This document shows positions 44,001 through 54,300 of a stretch of DNA of 64,000 bases, piece by piece (position 1 is the stretch's first letter; every line of letters begins with the position of its first letter). Source of the DNA: Siphlonurus alternatus (taxonomy: Eukaryota; Arthropoda; Insecta; Ephemeroptera; Siphlonuridae); the NCBI GenBank assembly GCA_949825025.1, contig OX463779.1:36776203-36840202 (forward strand), given 5' to 3'. A program made the position numbers and the translations under genes. The notes under the pieces were generated by a model, which had not been told where the DNA came from, made no database searches, and saw only the letters and a program-made list of their open reading frames with translations.

Positions 44001-45074
44001 AATTCGAAACAAATTCTAAGATCTTGAGAAGAAAATATAAAATAAAATTTTAATATTTGTAACATTGATGAAATCAGATTTTCTTTATTATTTTCTGAAG
44101 GGGGTGCTGCAGCACCGCAGCACCTTAGCACGAGCCGCCTCTGGCATTTACTGGTGGTTATATCATACGGTACTTCGTGCACGGACCTATTTTATATGTG
44201 AGACGCTCGTATGGGTCCGGTCCACATGCCACCAGGTTGTTTGGACTGGGGGCCTGCAGCTCAGCTTCCTCCTCTTGTTGCACTGGCTCTGGTGTCACTG
44301 CACTGGAAAGAAATTAAAAAAATTAATGAAAAGCATACAGAATGCATATTACAAATCTTAGTTTACGTGTGGATTCGACTGCGCGCGGCGGCCAACTTGA
44401 AATTTATATTAAGGCTCTTATGGAAGTTATGGATGGTGTCAGTCGGTCTGAACTGTCTGGAGCTTGGCATTAAGGTGCTTTCAAATATTCGAAAATCGCT
44501 ACGGAAACACACCGTAGCTACTCCGTAGCAAAGGTGATGATTTTGCTGCGGCGCACCGTAGCTGTACCATAGCACCTCGCGATCTTCTGCGGCACGTTCT
44601 ACGGAACTCCGTAGCAAAATCTAGATGAGTTTGATTTTGCTGCGGCATTCACTTGATTTTCCGCCGCAGCTGCCGAAGACGAACAAGAATATGTGAAAGG
44701 CTTACGGCATTGCTACGGAACTCCGTAGCGATTTTCGAATATGTGAAAGCACCTTCTGCATAGTGTCGGGCGTAAACTTAAAAGACTTGTTATATGCATA
44801 CACTGTACATACTGTATAAACCTATATTTATAGGTTTATAACCATATTAACCTGAATAATCATACCTAGTGTTTAAAGTATCTGCACAGCTATCTGGTCG
44901 TCCAGCAAGGGCAGATTCAATACGTGAACTTAGTCCATTGAGAATTCCGCTCTTGGAGTTACTTGCACTGCCTAGCACAGAGGTCACAGAACGTAAGCCT
45001 GATCTGAGTCTGCCTTGGGTGCGGCCCACAAGTCCCTGGAGAAGTTCTTCGCCGCGTCCTGACACCTCCACCAT
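35009..45074 (-). CDS. KIAA0513: KIAA0513 homolog
   Basis: The eight exons on the minus strand are 45074-44866, 44302-44187, 42713-42624, 42490-42321, 39192-39003, 38767-38548, 37857-37763 and 35067-35009. Phases agree throughout and give 382 residues, against about 411 for human KIAA0513. The family is conserved in animals; its molecular function is not established. Diagnostic blocks are [83 protein letters not shown] and HAFGLSREL. The N-terminal exons are variable and acidic. All introns are GT-AG; the exon 2 donor (ATAG|GTCCGT) is weak but is the only one I found that keeps phase. The start is the first ATG in frame, 51 bp from the edge of the giant palindrome. Introns 1, 2, 4 and 7 are packed with transposons. 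Confidence 0.93.
35485..37493. mobile_element. hAT-like element, 2.0 kb, nested in the TTAA element
   Basis: The inverted ends CAAGGATTTTGTATGT are flanked by an exact 8-bp duplication ACTTTAAC (35477-35484 and 37494-37501). The uninterrupted ACTTTAACATGG in the loops of 17619-17966 and 33213-33563 shows the empty site. No transposase frame is visible. It hosts a further element at 36200-37342. Confidence 0.92.
36200..37342. mobile_element. hAT-like element, 1.14 kb, nested at the third level
   Basis: Ends CAGAGGCGTAG and CAGTGGCGTAGCCAGGA in inverted orientation are flanked by an exact 8-bp duplication TCTGCATT (36192-36199 and 37343-37350). CAGTGGCGTAGCCAGGA is a terminus I associate with animal hAT elements. 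A G-run/C-run hairpin follows the left end. Confidence 0.88.
39205..41202. mobile_element. 2.0-kb foldback element next to a KIAA0513 splice acceptor
   Basis: The inverted arms begin CAATGAGGAATTTGCATGCGTG and pair almost throughout, meeting around a long T-run at about 40175-40216. Candidate 8-bp flanks GCAACAAA (39197-39204) and GCAATAAA (41202-41209) differ at one base. Each arm contains a tRNA-like segment and an open frame of 78 codons that overlaps it; those frames are by-products of the inverted copies. It lies in intron 4 of the KIAA0513 homolog, 12 bases from exon 5. Confidence 0.82.
39982..40050 (+). ncRNA. tRNA-like Pol III promoter segment (SINE-type)
   Basis: TGGTCGAGTGG (39990-40000) fits the tRNA A-box, and GGTTCAAATC (40033-40042) fits the B-box at normal spacing. 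The middle reads like an anticodon arm with TCC (glycine type). The acceptor and T stems do not pair properly, so it is a tRNA-derived sequence rather than a working tRNA. The inverted copy at 40365-40417 keeps the A-box but has a mutated B-box. Confidence 0.6.
41396..42168. mobile_element. foldback MITE, ATGGRGTAC-related family, long copy
   Basis: The ends ATGGACAATTTGCA pair, and both arms carry ATTGCAGAAATGGATAGAGGGT and the CAGATTTTTTTGAGAGCGGGAACT block. The centre adds paired blocks (TATGACGTCACG/GTGAGGTCATAAA and AAGGTATAACCTGAGAA/CTCAGGTTAAGCCTT). It lies in KIAA0513 intron 4. Confidence 0.78.
42923..44143. mobile_element. hAT-like element, 1.22 kb, in KIAA0513 intron 2
   Basis: Ends CAGAGGCGGCTTGTG and CAGAGGCGGCTCGTG in inverted orientation are flanked by GCATTTTC (42915-42922) and GCATTTAC (44144-44151), an 8-bp duplication with one mismatch. 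A sub-terminal GGGGTGCTGC block also pairs. Its edge is 36 bases from exon 2. Confidence 0.85.
44355..44790. mobile_element. AGTTTACG-type element interrupted by an AGGTGC MITE
   Basis: AATCTTAGTTTACGTGTGGATTCG at left and GGCGTAAACTTA at right, with GCGGCGGCCA inside, match the centre of the 18036-21244 palindrome (19218-19341). The AGGTGC foldback at 44472-44755 is inserted in it. KIAA0513 intron 1. Confidence 0.7.
44472..44755. mobile_element. AGGTGC-end foldback MITE
   Basis: Inverted ends AAGGTGCTTTCAAATATTCGAAAATCGCTACGGA pair with TCCGTAGCGATTTTCGAATATGTGAAAGCACCTT. It is closely related to 29431-29705. Confidence 0.85.
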
Positions 45075-45158
45075 TCTCAAGTGTAGCCAATTTTAATAAG
45101 ATAATGATACCCAGCTGAAGTTACCTCCAAATCACCTCCACGCCAGCTCCAAGGAATT

Positions 45159-45168
45159 GTGACGTCAC
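45159..45168. promoter_or_regulatory. CRE palindrome upstream of the KIAA0513 homolog
   Basis: GTGACGTCAC lies 85-94 bases upstream of the KIAA0513 start codon, inside the left arm of the giant palindrome. This is the consensus CREB/ATF site. The mirror copy is at 58934-58943. A role in transcription is inference. Confidence 0.45.
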
Positions 45169-45319
45169 GGAAAAGTACAAACCTCGCACATTGATCTTGA
45201 TTGTATTTTAAAACGTTTTTTCTCGGGTTATATGGATTATAAACGACCTGTAGACTGAATATAAATAGTATTTATAACATTTAAGTGTCATTTATAAAAA
45301 TTCTATGATTTTTTATTAA

Positions 45320-45684
45320 GGTAGAGATAATACGGATCAGCTGGCCCAATGCTAAAAAAATCCCATTCATAAAAATTATGAAAAAAATTTAAAATGTTCT
45401 CCTCTACATCCCCTATCAGTAGGTAAAATATCAGGTATACAAAAACGAGCTAGTTTTCGAGTTATGAATTTTTAAAGTTGACTAATTTAACATGGAGAAA
45501 TGGAACTTCCATGTTAAATTGGTCAACTTTAAAAATTAATAACTCGAAAACTAGCTCGTTTTTGTATACCTGATATTTTACCTACTGATAGGGGATGTAG
45601 AGGAGAACATTTTAAATTTTTTTCATAATTTTTATGAATGGGATTTTTTTAGCATTGGGCCAGCTGATCCGTATTATCTCTACC
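45320..45684. mobile_element. TTAA-flanked foldback inserted in the left arm of the giant palindrome
   Basis: TTAA lies at 45316-45319 and 45685-45688, with ends GGTAGAGATAATACGGATCAG. The right arm of the giant palindrome carries the empty site ATTTCTTAATAAAT at 58779-58792, so insertion with TTAA duplication is directly visible. It is related to 35315-37703 internally and to 17051-17434 at its ends. Confidence 0.93.
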
Positions 45685-45765
45685 TTAAGAAATTAGCTAA
45701 ACTAAAAAATTAAAGGCGGCAAAATTTTAAATGCCATGTCGGAGCTTTTATTAATTAAATTTTAA

Positions 45766-48700
45766 AATTTCTAGGGAACGAAGTGTACGTCGTGCCAGTT
45801 ACTGACACATCACAGATTAAAGGTAACAACATCATTTAAATGAATCCGTAAAAAAATTTGATGAAACCAGGGGATAAAGGAACAATTTTGTCTTGGAGGT
45901 GGAAATTTATTAAAAAAAATCAACGATCCTCGGTATAAAAAAATTTCTAGGGAACGAAGTGTACGTCGTGCCGGTTACTGACACATCACAGATTATAGGT
46001 AACAACATCCTTTAAATGAATCCGTAAAAAAATTTGATGAAACCAGGGAATAAAGGAACAATTTTGTCTTGGAGGTGGAAATTTATTAAAAAAATCAACG
46101 ATCCTCGGTATAAAAAAATTTCTAGGGAACGAAGTGTACGTCGTGCCAGTTACTGACACATCACAGATTATAGGTAACAACATCCTTTAAATGAATCCGT
46201 AAAAAAATTTCATGAAACCAGGGGATAAAGGAACAATTTTAACTTGGAGGTGGAAATTTATTAAAAAAAATCAACGATCCTCGGTATAAAAAAATTTCTA
46301 GGGAACGAAGTGTACGTCGTGCCAGTTACTGGCACATCACAAATTATAGGTAACAACATCTTTTAAATGAATCCGTAAAAAATTTCATGAAACCAGGGGA
46401 TAAAGGAACAATTTTGACTTGGAGGTGGAAATTTATTAAAAAAAATCAACGATCCTCGGTATAAAAAAAATTCTAGGGAACGAAGTGTACGTCGTGCCGG
46501 TTATTGACACATCACAGATTATAGTTAACAACATCTTTTAAATGAATCCGTAAAAAATTTTGATGAAACCAGGGGATAAAGGAACAATTTTGTCTTGGAG
46601 GTGGAAATTTATTAAAAAAATCAACGATCCTCGGTATAAAAAAATTTCTAGGGAACGAAATAAACGTCGTGCCAGTTACTGACACATCACAGATTATAGG
46701 TAACAACATCCTTTAAATGAATCCGTAAAAAAATTTCATGAAACCAGGGGATAAAGGAACAATTTTGACTTGGAGGTGGAAATTTATTAAAAAAAATCAA
46801 CGATCCTCGGTATAAAAAAATTTCTAGGGAACGAAGTGTACGTCGTGCCAGTTACTGGCACATCACAAATTATAGGTAACAACATCTTTTAAATGAATCC
46901 GTAAAAAAATTTCATGAAACCAGGGGATAAAGGAACAATTTTGACTTGGAGGTGGAAATTTATTAAAAAAAATCAACGATCCTCGGTATATAAAAATTTC
47001 TAGGGAACGAAATAATTGTCGTGCCAGTTACTGACACATCACAGATTATAGGTAACAACATCCTTTAAATGAATCCGTAAAAAAATTTCATGAAACCAGG
47101 GGATAAAATAACAATTTTGTCTTGGAGGTGTAATTTATTAAAAAAAAAAACAACGATCCTCGGTATAAAAAAATTTCTAGGGAACGAAATAAACGTCGTG
47201 CCAGTTACTGACACATCACAGATTATAGGTAACAACATCCTTTAAATGAATCCGTAAAAAAATTTCATGAAACCAGGGGATAAAGGAACAATTTTGACTT
47301 GGAGGTGGAAATTTATTAAAAAAAATCAACGATCCTCGGTATAAAAAAATTTCTAGGGAACGAAGTGTACGTCGTGCCGGTTACTGACACATCACAGATT
47401 ATAGTTAACAACATCTTTAATATGAATCCGTAAAAAAATTTGATGAAACCAGGGGATAAAGGAACAATTTTGTCTTGGAGGTGGAAATTTATTAAAAAAA
47501 TCAACGATCCTCGGTATAAAAAAATTTCTAGGGAACGAAAAAAACGTCGTGCCAGTTACTGACACATCACAGATTATAGGTAACAACATCCTTTAAATGA
47601 ATCCGTAAAAAAATTTCATGAAACCAGGGGATAAAGGAACAATTTTGACTTGGAGGTGGAAATTTATTAAAAAAATCAACGATCCTCGGTATAAAAAAAT
47701 TTCTAGGGAACGAAGTAAACGTCGTGCCGGTTACTGACACATCACAGATTATAGGTAACAACATCTTTTAATTGAATCTGTAAAAAAATTTGATGAAACC
47801 AGGGGATAAAGGAACATTTTTGTCTTGGAGGTGTAATTTATTAAAAAAAAAAACAACGATCCTCGGTATAAAAAAATTTCTAGGGAACGAAATAAACGTC
47901 GTGCCAGTTACTGACACATCACAGATTATAGGTAACAACATCTTTAAAATGAATCCGTAAAAAAAATTCTTGAAACCAGGGGATAAAGGAACAATTTTAA
48001 CTTGGAGGTGGAAATTTATTAAAAAAAATCAACGATCCTCGGTATAAAAAAGTTTCTAGGGAACGAAGTGTACGTCGTGCCAGTTACTGACACATCACAG
48101 ATTATAGGTAACAACATCCTTTAAATGAATCCGTAAAAAAATTTGATGAAACCAGGGGATAAAGGAACAATTTTGTCTTGGAGGTGGAAATTTATTAAAA
48201 AAAATCAACGATACTCGGTATAAAAAAATTTCTAGGGAACGAAGTGTACGTTGTGCCAGTTACTGACACATCACAAATTATAGGTAACAACATCCTTTAA
48301 ATGAATCCGTAAAAAAATTTGATGAAACCAGGGGATAAAATAACAATTTTTTCTTGTAGGTGGAAATTTAATAAAAAAAATCAACGATCCTCGGTATAAA
48401 AAAATTTCTAGGGAACGAAGTAAACGTCGTGCCGGTTACTGACACATCACAGATTATAGGTAGCAACATCTTTTAATTGAATCCGTAAAAAAATTTGATG
48501 AAACCAGGGGATAAAGGAACAATTTTGTCTTGGAGGTGGAAATTTATTAAAAAAAATCAACGATCCTCGGTATATAAAAATTTCTAGGGAACGAAGTGTA
48601 CGTCGTGCCGGTTACTGACACATCACAAATTATAAATATCAACATCTTTTAAATGAATCCGTAAAAAAATTTCATGAAACCAGGGGATAAAGGAACAATT

Positions 48701-51370
48701 TTGTCTTGGAGGTGTAATTTATTAAAAAAAAAACAACGATCCTCGGTATAAAAAAATTTCTAGGGAACGAAATAAACGTCGTGCCAGTTACTGACACATC
48801 ACAGATTATAGGTAACAACATCCTTTAAATGAATCCGTAAAAAAATTTCATGAAACCAGGGGATCAAGGAACAATTTTAACTTGGAGGTGGAAATTTATT
48901 AAAAAAAATCAACGATCCTCGGTATAAAAAAAATTCTAGGGAACGAAGTGTACGTCGTGCCAGTTGCTGACACATCACAGATTATAGGTAACAACATCCT
49001 TTAAATGAATTCGTAAAAAAATTTGATGAAACCAGGGGATAAAGGAACAATTTTGTCTTGGAGGTGTAATTTATTAAAAAAAATACAACGATCCTCGGTA
49101 TAAAAAAATTTCTAGGGAACGAAATAAACGTCGTGCCAGTTACTGACGCATCACAGATTATAGGTAACAACATCTTTAAAATGAATCCGTAAAAAAATTT
49201 CTTGAAACCAGGGGATAAAGGAACAATTTTAACTTGGAGGTGGAAATTTATTAAAAAAAATCAACGATCCTCGGTATAAAAAAGTTTCTAGGGAACGAAG
49301 TGTACGTCGTGCCAGTTACTGACACATCACAGATTATAGGTAACAACATCCTTTAAATGAACCCGTAAAAAAATTTGATGAAACCAGGGGATAAAGGAAC
49401 AATTTTGTCTTGGAGGTGGAAATTTATTAAAAAAAATCAACGATACTTGGTATAAAAAAATTTCTAGGGAACGAAGTAAACGTCGTGCCAGTTACTGACA
49501 CATCACAGATTATAGGTAACAACATCCTTTAAATGAATCCGTAAAAAAATTTCTTGAAACCAGGGGATAAAGGAACAATTTTGTCTTGGAGGTGGAAATT
49601 TATTAAAAAAAAAACAACGATCCTCGGTATAAAAAAATTTCTAGGGAACGAAGTAAACGTCGTGCCAGTTACTGACACATCACAGATTATAGGTAACAAC
49701 ATTCTTTAAATGAATCCGTAAAAAAATTTCATGAAACCAGGGGATAAAGGAACAATTTTGACTTGGAGTTGGAAATTTATTAAAAAAAATCAACGATCCT
49801 TGGTATAAAAAAATTTCTAGGGAACGAAGTAAACGTCGTGCCAGTTACTGACACATCACAGATTATAGGTAACAACATTCTTTAAATGAATCCGTAAAAA
49901 CATTTCATGAAACCAGGGGATAAAGGAACAATTTTGTCTTGGAGGTGTAATTTATTAAAAAAAATCAACGATCCTCGGTATAAAAAAATTTCTAGGGAAC
50001 GAAGTGTACGTCGTGCCAGTTACTGACACATCACAGATTATAGGTAACAACATCTTTTAAATGAATCCGTAAAAAAATTTCATGAAACCAGGGGATAAAG
50101 GAACAATTTTGACTTGGAAGTGGAAATTTATTAAAAAAAATCAACGATCCTCGGTATAAAAAAATTTCTAGGGAACGAAGTGTACGTCGTGCCGGTTACT
50201 GACACATCACAGATTATAGTTAACAACATTTTTTTAATGAATCCGTAAAAAAATTTGATGAAACCAGGGGATAAAGGAACAATTTTGTCTTGGAGGTGGA
50301 AATTTATTAAATAAATCAACGATCCTCGGTATAAAAAAATTTCTAGGGAACGAAATAAACGTCGTGCTAGTTACTGACACATCACAGATTATAGGTAACA
50401 ACATCTTTTAAATGAATCCGTAAAAAAATATGATGAAACCAGGGGATAAAGGAACAATTTTTTCTTGGAGGTGGAAATTTAATTAAAAAAATCAACGATC
50501 CTCGGTATAAAAAAATTTCTAGGGAACGAAATAATTGTCGTGCTAGTTACTGACACATCACAGATTATAGGTAACAACATTCTCTAAATGAATCCGTAAA
50601 AAAATTTCATGAAACCAGGGGATAAAGGAACAATTTTTTCTTGGAGGTGGAAATTTAATAAAAAAAATCAACGATCCTCGGTATAAAAAAATTTCTAGGG
50701 AACGAAGTAAACGTCGTGCCAGTTACTGACACATCACAGATTATAGGTAACAACATCTTTTAAATGAATCCGTAAAAAAATTTGATGAAACCAGGGGATA
50801 AAGGAACAATTTTGTCTTGGAGGTGGAAATTTAATAAAAAAAATCAACGATCCTCGGTATAAAAAAATTTCTAGGGAACGAAGTAAACGTCGTGCCAGTT
50901 ACTTACACATCACAGATTATAGGTAACAACATCCTTTAAATGAATCCGTAAAAAAATTTGATGAAACCAGGGGATAAAGGAACAATTTTGTCTTGGAGGT
51001 GTAATTTATTAAAAAAAAAACAACGATCCTCGGTATAAAAAAATTTCTAGGGAACGAAATAAACGTCGTGCCAGTTACTGACACATCACAGATTATAGGT
51101 AACAACATTCTTTAAATGAATCCGTAAAAAAATTTCATGAAACCAGGGGATAAAGGAACAATTTTGACTTGGAGGTGGAAATTTATTAAAAAAAATCAAC
51201 GATCCTTGGTATAAAAAAATTTCTAGGGAACGAAGTAAACGTCGTGCCAGTTACTGACACATCACAGATTATAGGTAACAACATTCTTTAAATGAATCCG
51301 TAAAAAAATTTGATGAAACCAGGGGATGAAGGAACAATTTTGTCTTGGAGGTGGAAATTTATTAAAAAAA
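45766..51370 (+). repeat. 176-bp satellite array, left, about 32 copies
   Basis: The unit runs CTAGGGAACGAAGTGTACGT through GGTAACAACATCCTTTAAAT and GGGGATAAAGGAACAA to TCAACGATCCTCGGTATAAA. Copies differ by a few substitutions and by A-run length. Each unit has three A-tracts of 6-9 bases. The 65-codon frames repeated along it (minus strand) arise from the unit and are not genes. Confidence 0.97.
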
Positions 51371-54300
51371 TTGTTCCTTTATCCCCTGGTTTCATGAAAT
51401 TTTTTTACGGATTCATTTAAAGGATGTTGTTACCTATAATCTGTGATGTGTCAGTAACCGGCACGACGTACACTTCGTTCCGTAGAACTTTTTTTACACC
51501 GAGGATCGTTGATTTTTTTAATAAATTTCCACCTCCAAGACAAAATTGTTCCTTTATCCCCTGGTTTCATCAAATTTTTTTACGGATTCATTTAAGGGAT
51601 GTTGTTACCTATAATCTGTGATGTGTCAGTAACTGGCACGACGTTTACTTCGTTCCCTAGAAATTTTTTTATACCGAGGATCGTTGATTTTTTTTATTAA
51701 ATTTCCACCTCCAAGACAAAAATGTTCCTTTATCCCCTGGTTTCATCAAATTTTTTTACGGATTCATTTAAAGAATGTTGTTACCTATAATCTGTGATGT
51801 GTCAGTAACTGGCACGACGTTTATTTCGTTCCCTAGAAATTTTTTTATACCGAGGATCGTTGATTTTTTTAATAAATTTCCACCTCCAAGACAAAAATGT
51901 TCCTTTATCCCCTGGTTTCATCAAATTTTTTTACGGATTCATTTAAAAGATGTTGTTACCTATAATCTGTGATGTGTCAGTAACTGGCACGACGTTTACT
52001 TCGTTCCCTAGAAATTTTTTTATACCGAGGATCGTTGATTTTTTTTATTAAATTTCCACCTCCAAGACAAAAATGTTCCTTTATCCCCTGGTTTCATCAA
52101 ATTTTTTTACGGATTCATTTAAAAGATGTTGTTACCTATAATCTGTGATGTGTCAGTAACTGGCACGACGTTTACTTCGTTCCCTAGAAATTTTTTTATA
52201 CCGAGGATCGTTGATTTTTTTTATTAAATTTCCACCTCCGAGTTAAAATTGTTCCTTTATCCCCTGGTTTCATGAAATTTTTTTACGGATTCATTTAAAG
52301 GATGTTGTTACCTATAATCTGTGATGTCTCAGTAACTGGCACGACGTTTACTTCGTTCCCTAGAAATTTTTTTATACCGAGGATCATTGATTTTTTTTTA
52401 ATAAATTTCCACCTCCAAGTCAAAATTGTTCCTTTATCCCCTGGTTTCATGAAATTTTTTTACGGATTCATTTAAAACATGTTGTTACCTATAATCTGTG
52501 ATGTGTCAGTAACTGGCACGACGTTTACTTCGTTCCCTAGAAATTTTTTTATACCGAGGATCGTTGATTTTTTTTATTAAATTTCCACCTCCAAGAAAAA
52601 ATTGTTCCTTTATCCCCTGGTTTCATGAAATTTTTTTACGGATTCATTTAAAGAATGTTGTTACCTATAATCTGTGATGTGTCAGTAACTGGCACGACGT
52701 TTATTTCGTTCCCTAGAAATTTTTTTATACCGAGGATCGTTGATTTTTTTTAATAAATTTCCACCTCCAAGTCAAAATTGTTCCTTTGTCCCCTGGTTTC
52801 ATGAAATTTTTTTACGGATTCATTTAAAAGATGTTGTTACCTATAATCTGTGATGTGTCAGTAACTGGCACGACGTTTATTTCGTTCCCTGGAAATTTTT
52901 TTATACCGAGGATCGTTGATTTTTTTTAATAAATTTCCACCTCCAAGTCAAAATTGTTCCTTTATCCCCTGGTTTCATGAATTTTTTTTACGGATTCATT
53001 TAAAGGATGTTGTTAACTATAATCTGTGATGTGTCAGTAACTGGCACGACGTTTACTTCGTTCCCTAGAAATTTTTTTATACCGAGGATCATTGATTTTT
53101 TTTTAATAAATTTCCACCTCCAAGTCAAAATTGTTCCTTTATCCCCTGGTTTCATGAAATTTTTTTACGGATTCATTTAAAGGATGTTGTTACCTATAAT
53201 CTGTTATGTGTCACTAACCGGCACGACGTACACTTCGTTCCCTAGAAATTTTTTTATACCGAGGATCGTTGATTTTTTTTAATAAATTACCACCTCCAAG
53301 TCAAAATTGTTCCTTTATCCCCTGGTTTCATGAAATTTTTTTACGGATTCATTTAAAGGATGTTGTTACCTATAATCTGTGATGTGTCAGTAACTGGCAC
53401 GACGTTTACTTTGTTCCCTATAAATTTTTTTATACCGAGGATCGTTGATTTTTTTTATTAAATTTCCACCTCCAAGAAAAAATTGTTCCTTTATCCCCTG
53501 GTTTCATTAAATTTTTTTACGGATTCATGTAAAGAATGTTGTTACCTATAATCTGTGATGTGTCAGTAACCGGCACGACGTACACTTCGTTCCCTAGAAA
53601 ATTTTTTATACCGAGGATCGTTGATTTTTTTTATTAAATTTCCACCTCCAAGAAAAAATTGTTCCTTTATCCCCTGGTTTCATGAAATTTTTTTACGGAT
53701 TCATTTAAAGAATGTTGTTACCTATAATCTGTGATGTGTCAGTAACTGGCACGACGTTTATTTCGTTCCCTAGAAATTTTTTTATACCGAGGATCGTTGA
53801 TTTTTTTTAATAAATTTCCACCTCCAAGTCAAAATTGTTCCTTTATTCCCTGGTTTCATGAAATTTTTTTACGGATTCATTTAAAGGATGTTGTTACCTA
53901 TAATCTGTGATGTGTCAGTAACTGGCACGACGTTTATTTCGTTCCCTAGAAATTTTTTTATACCGAGGATCGTTGATTTTTTTTAATAAATTTCCACCTC
54001 CAAGTCAAAATTGTTCCTTTATCCCCTGGTTTCATGAAATTTTTTTATGGCTTCAATTAAAGGATGTTGTTACCTATAATCTGTGATGTGTCAGTAACTG
54101 GCACGACGTACACTTCGTTCCCTAGAAATTTTTTTATACCGAGGATCATTGATTTTTTTTTAATAAATTTCCACCTCCAAGTCAAAATTGTTCCTTTATT
54201 CCCTGGTTTCATGAAATTTTTTTACGGATTCAATTAAAGGATGTTGTTACCTATAATCTGTGATGTGTCAGTAACTGGCACGACTTTACTTCGTTCCCTA

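Noticed and set aside
43769..44053. 94-codon frame with a hydrophobic N-terminus resembling a signal peptide
   Set aside because: It lies wholly inside a hAT-like element within a KIAA0513 intron, shows no family match, and the opposite strand is equally open.
45766..51370. CRISPR-like regularly spaced repeats
   Set aside because: There are no unique spacers; the whole 176-bp unit repeats, and the genome is eukaryotic.
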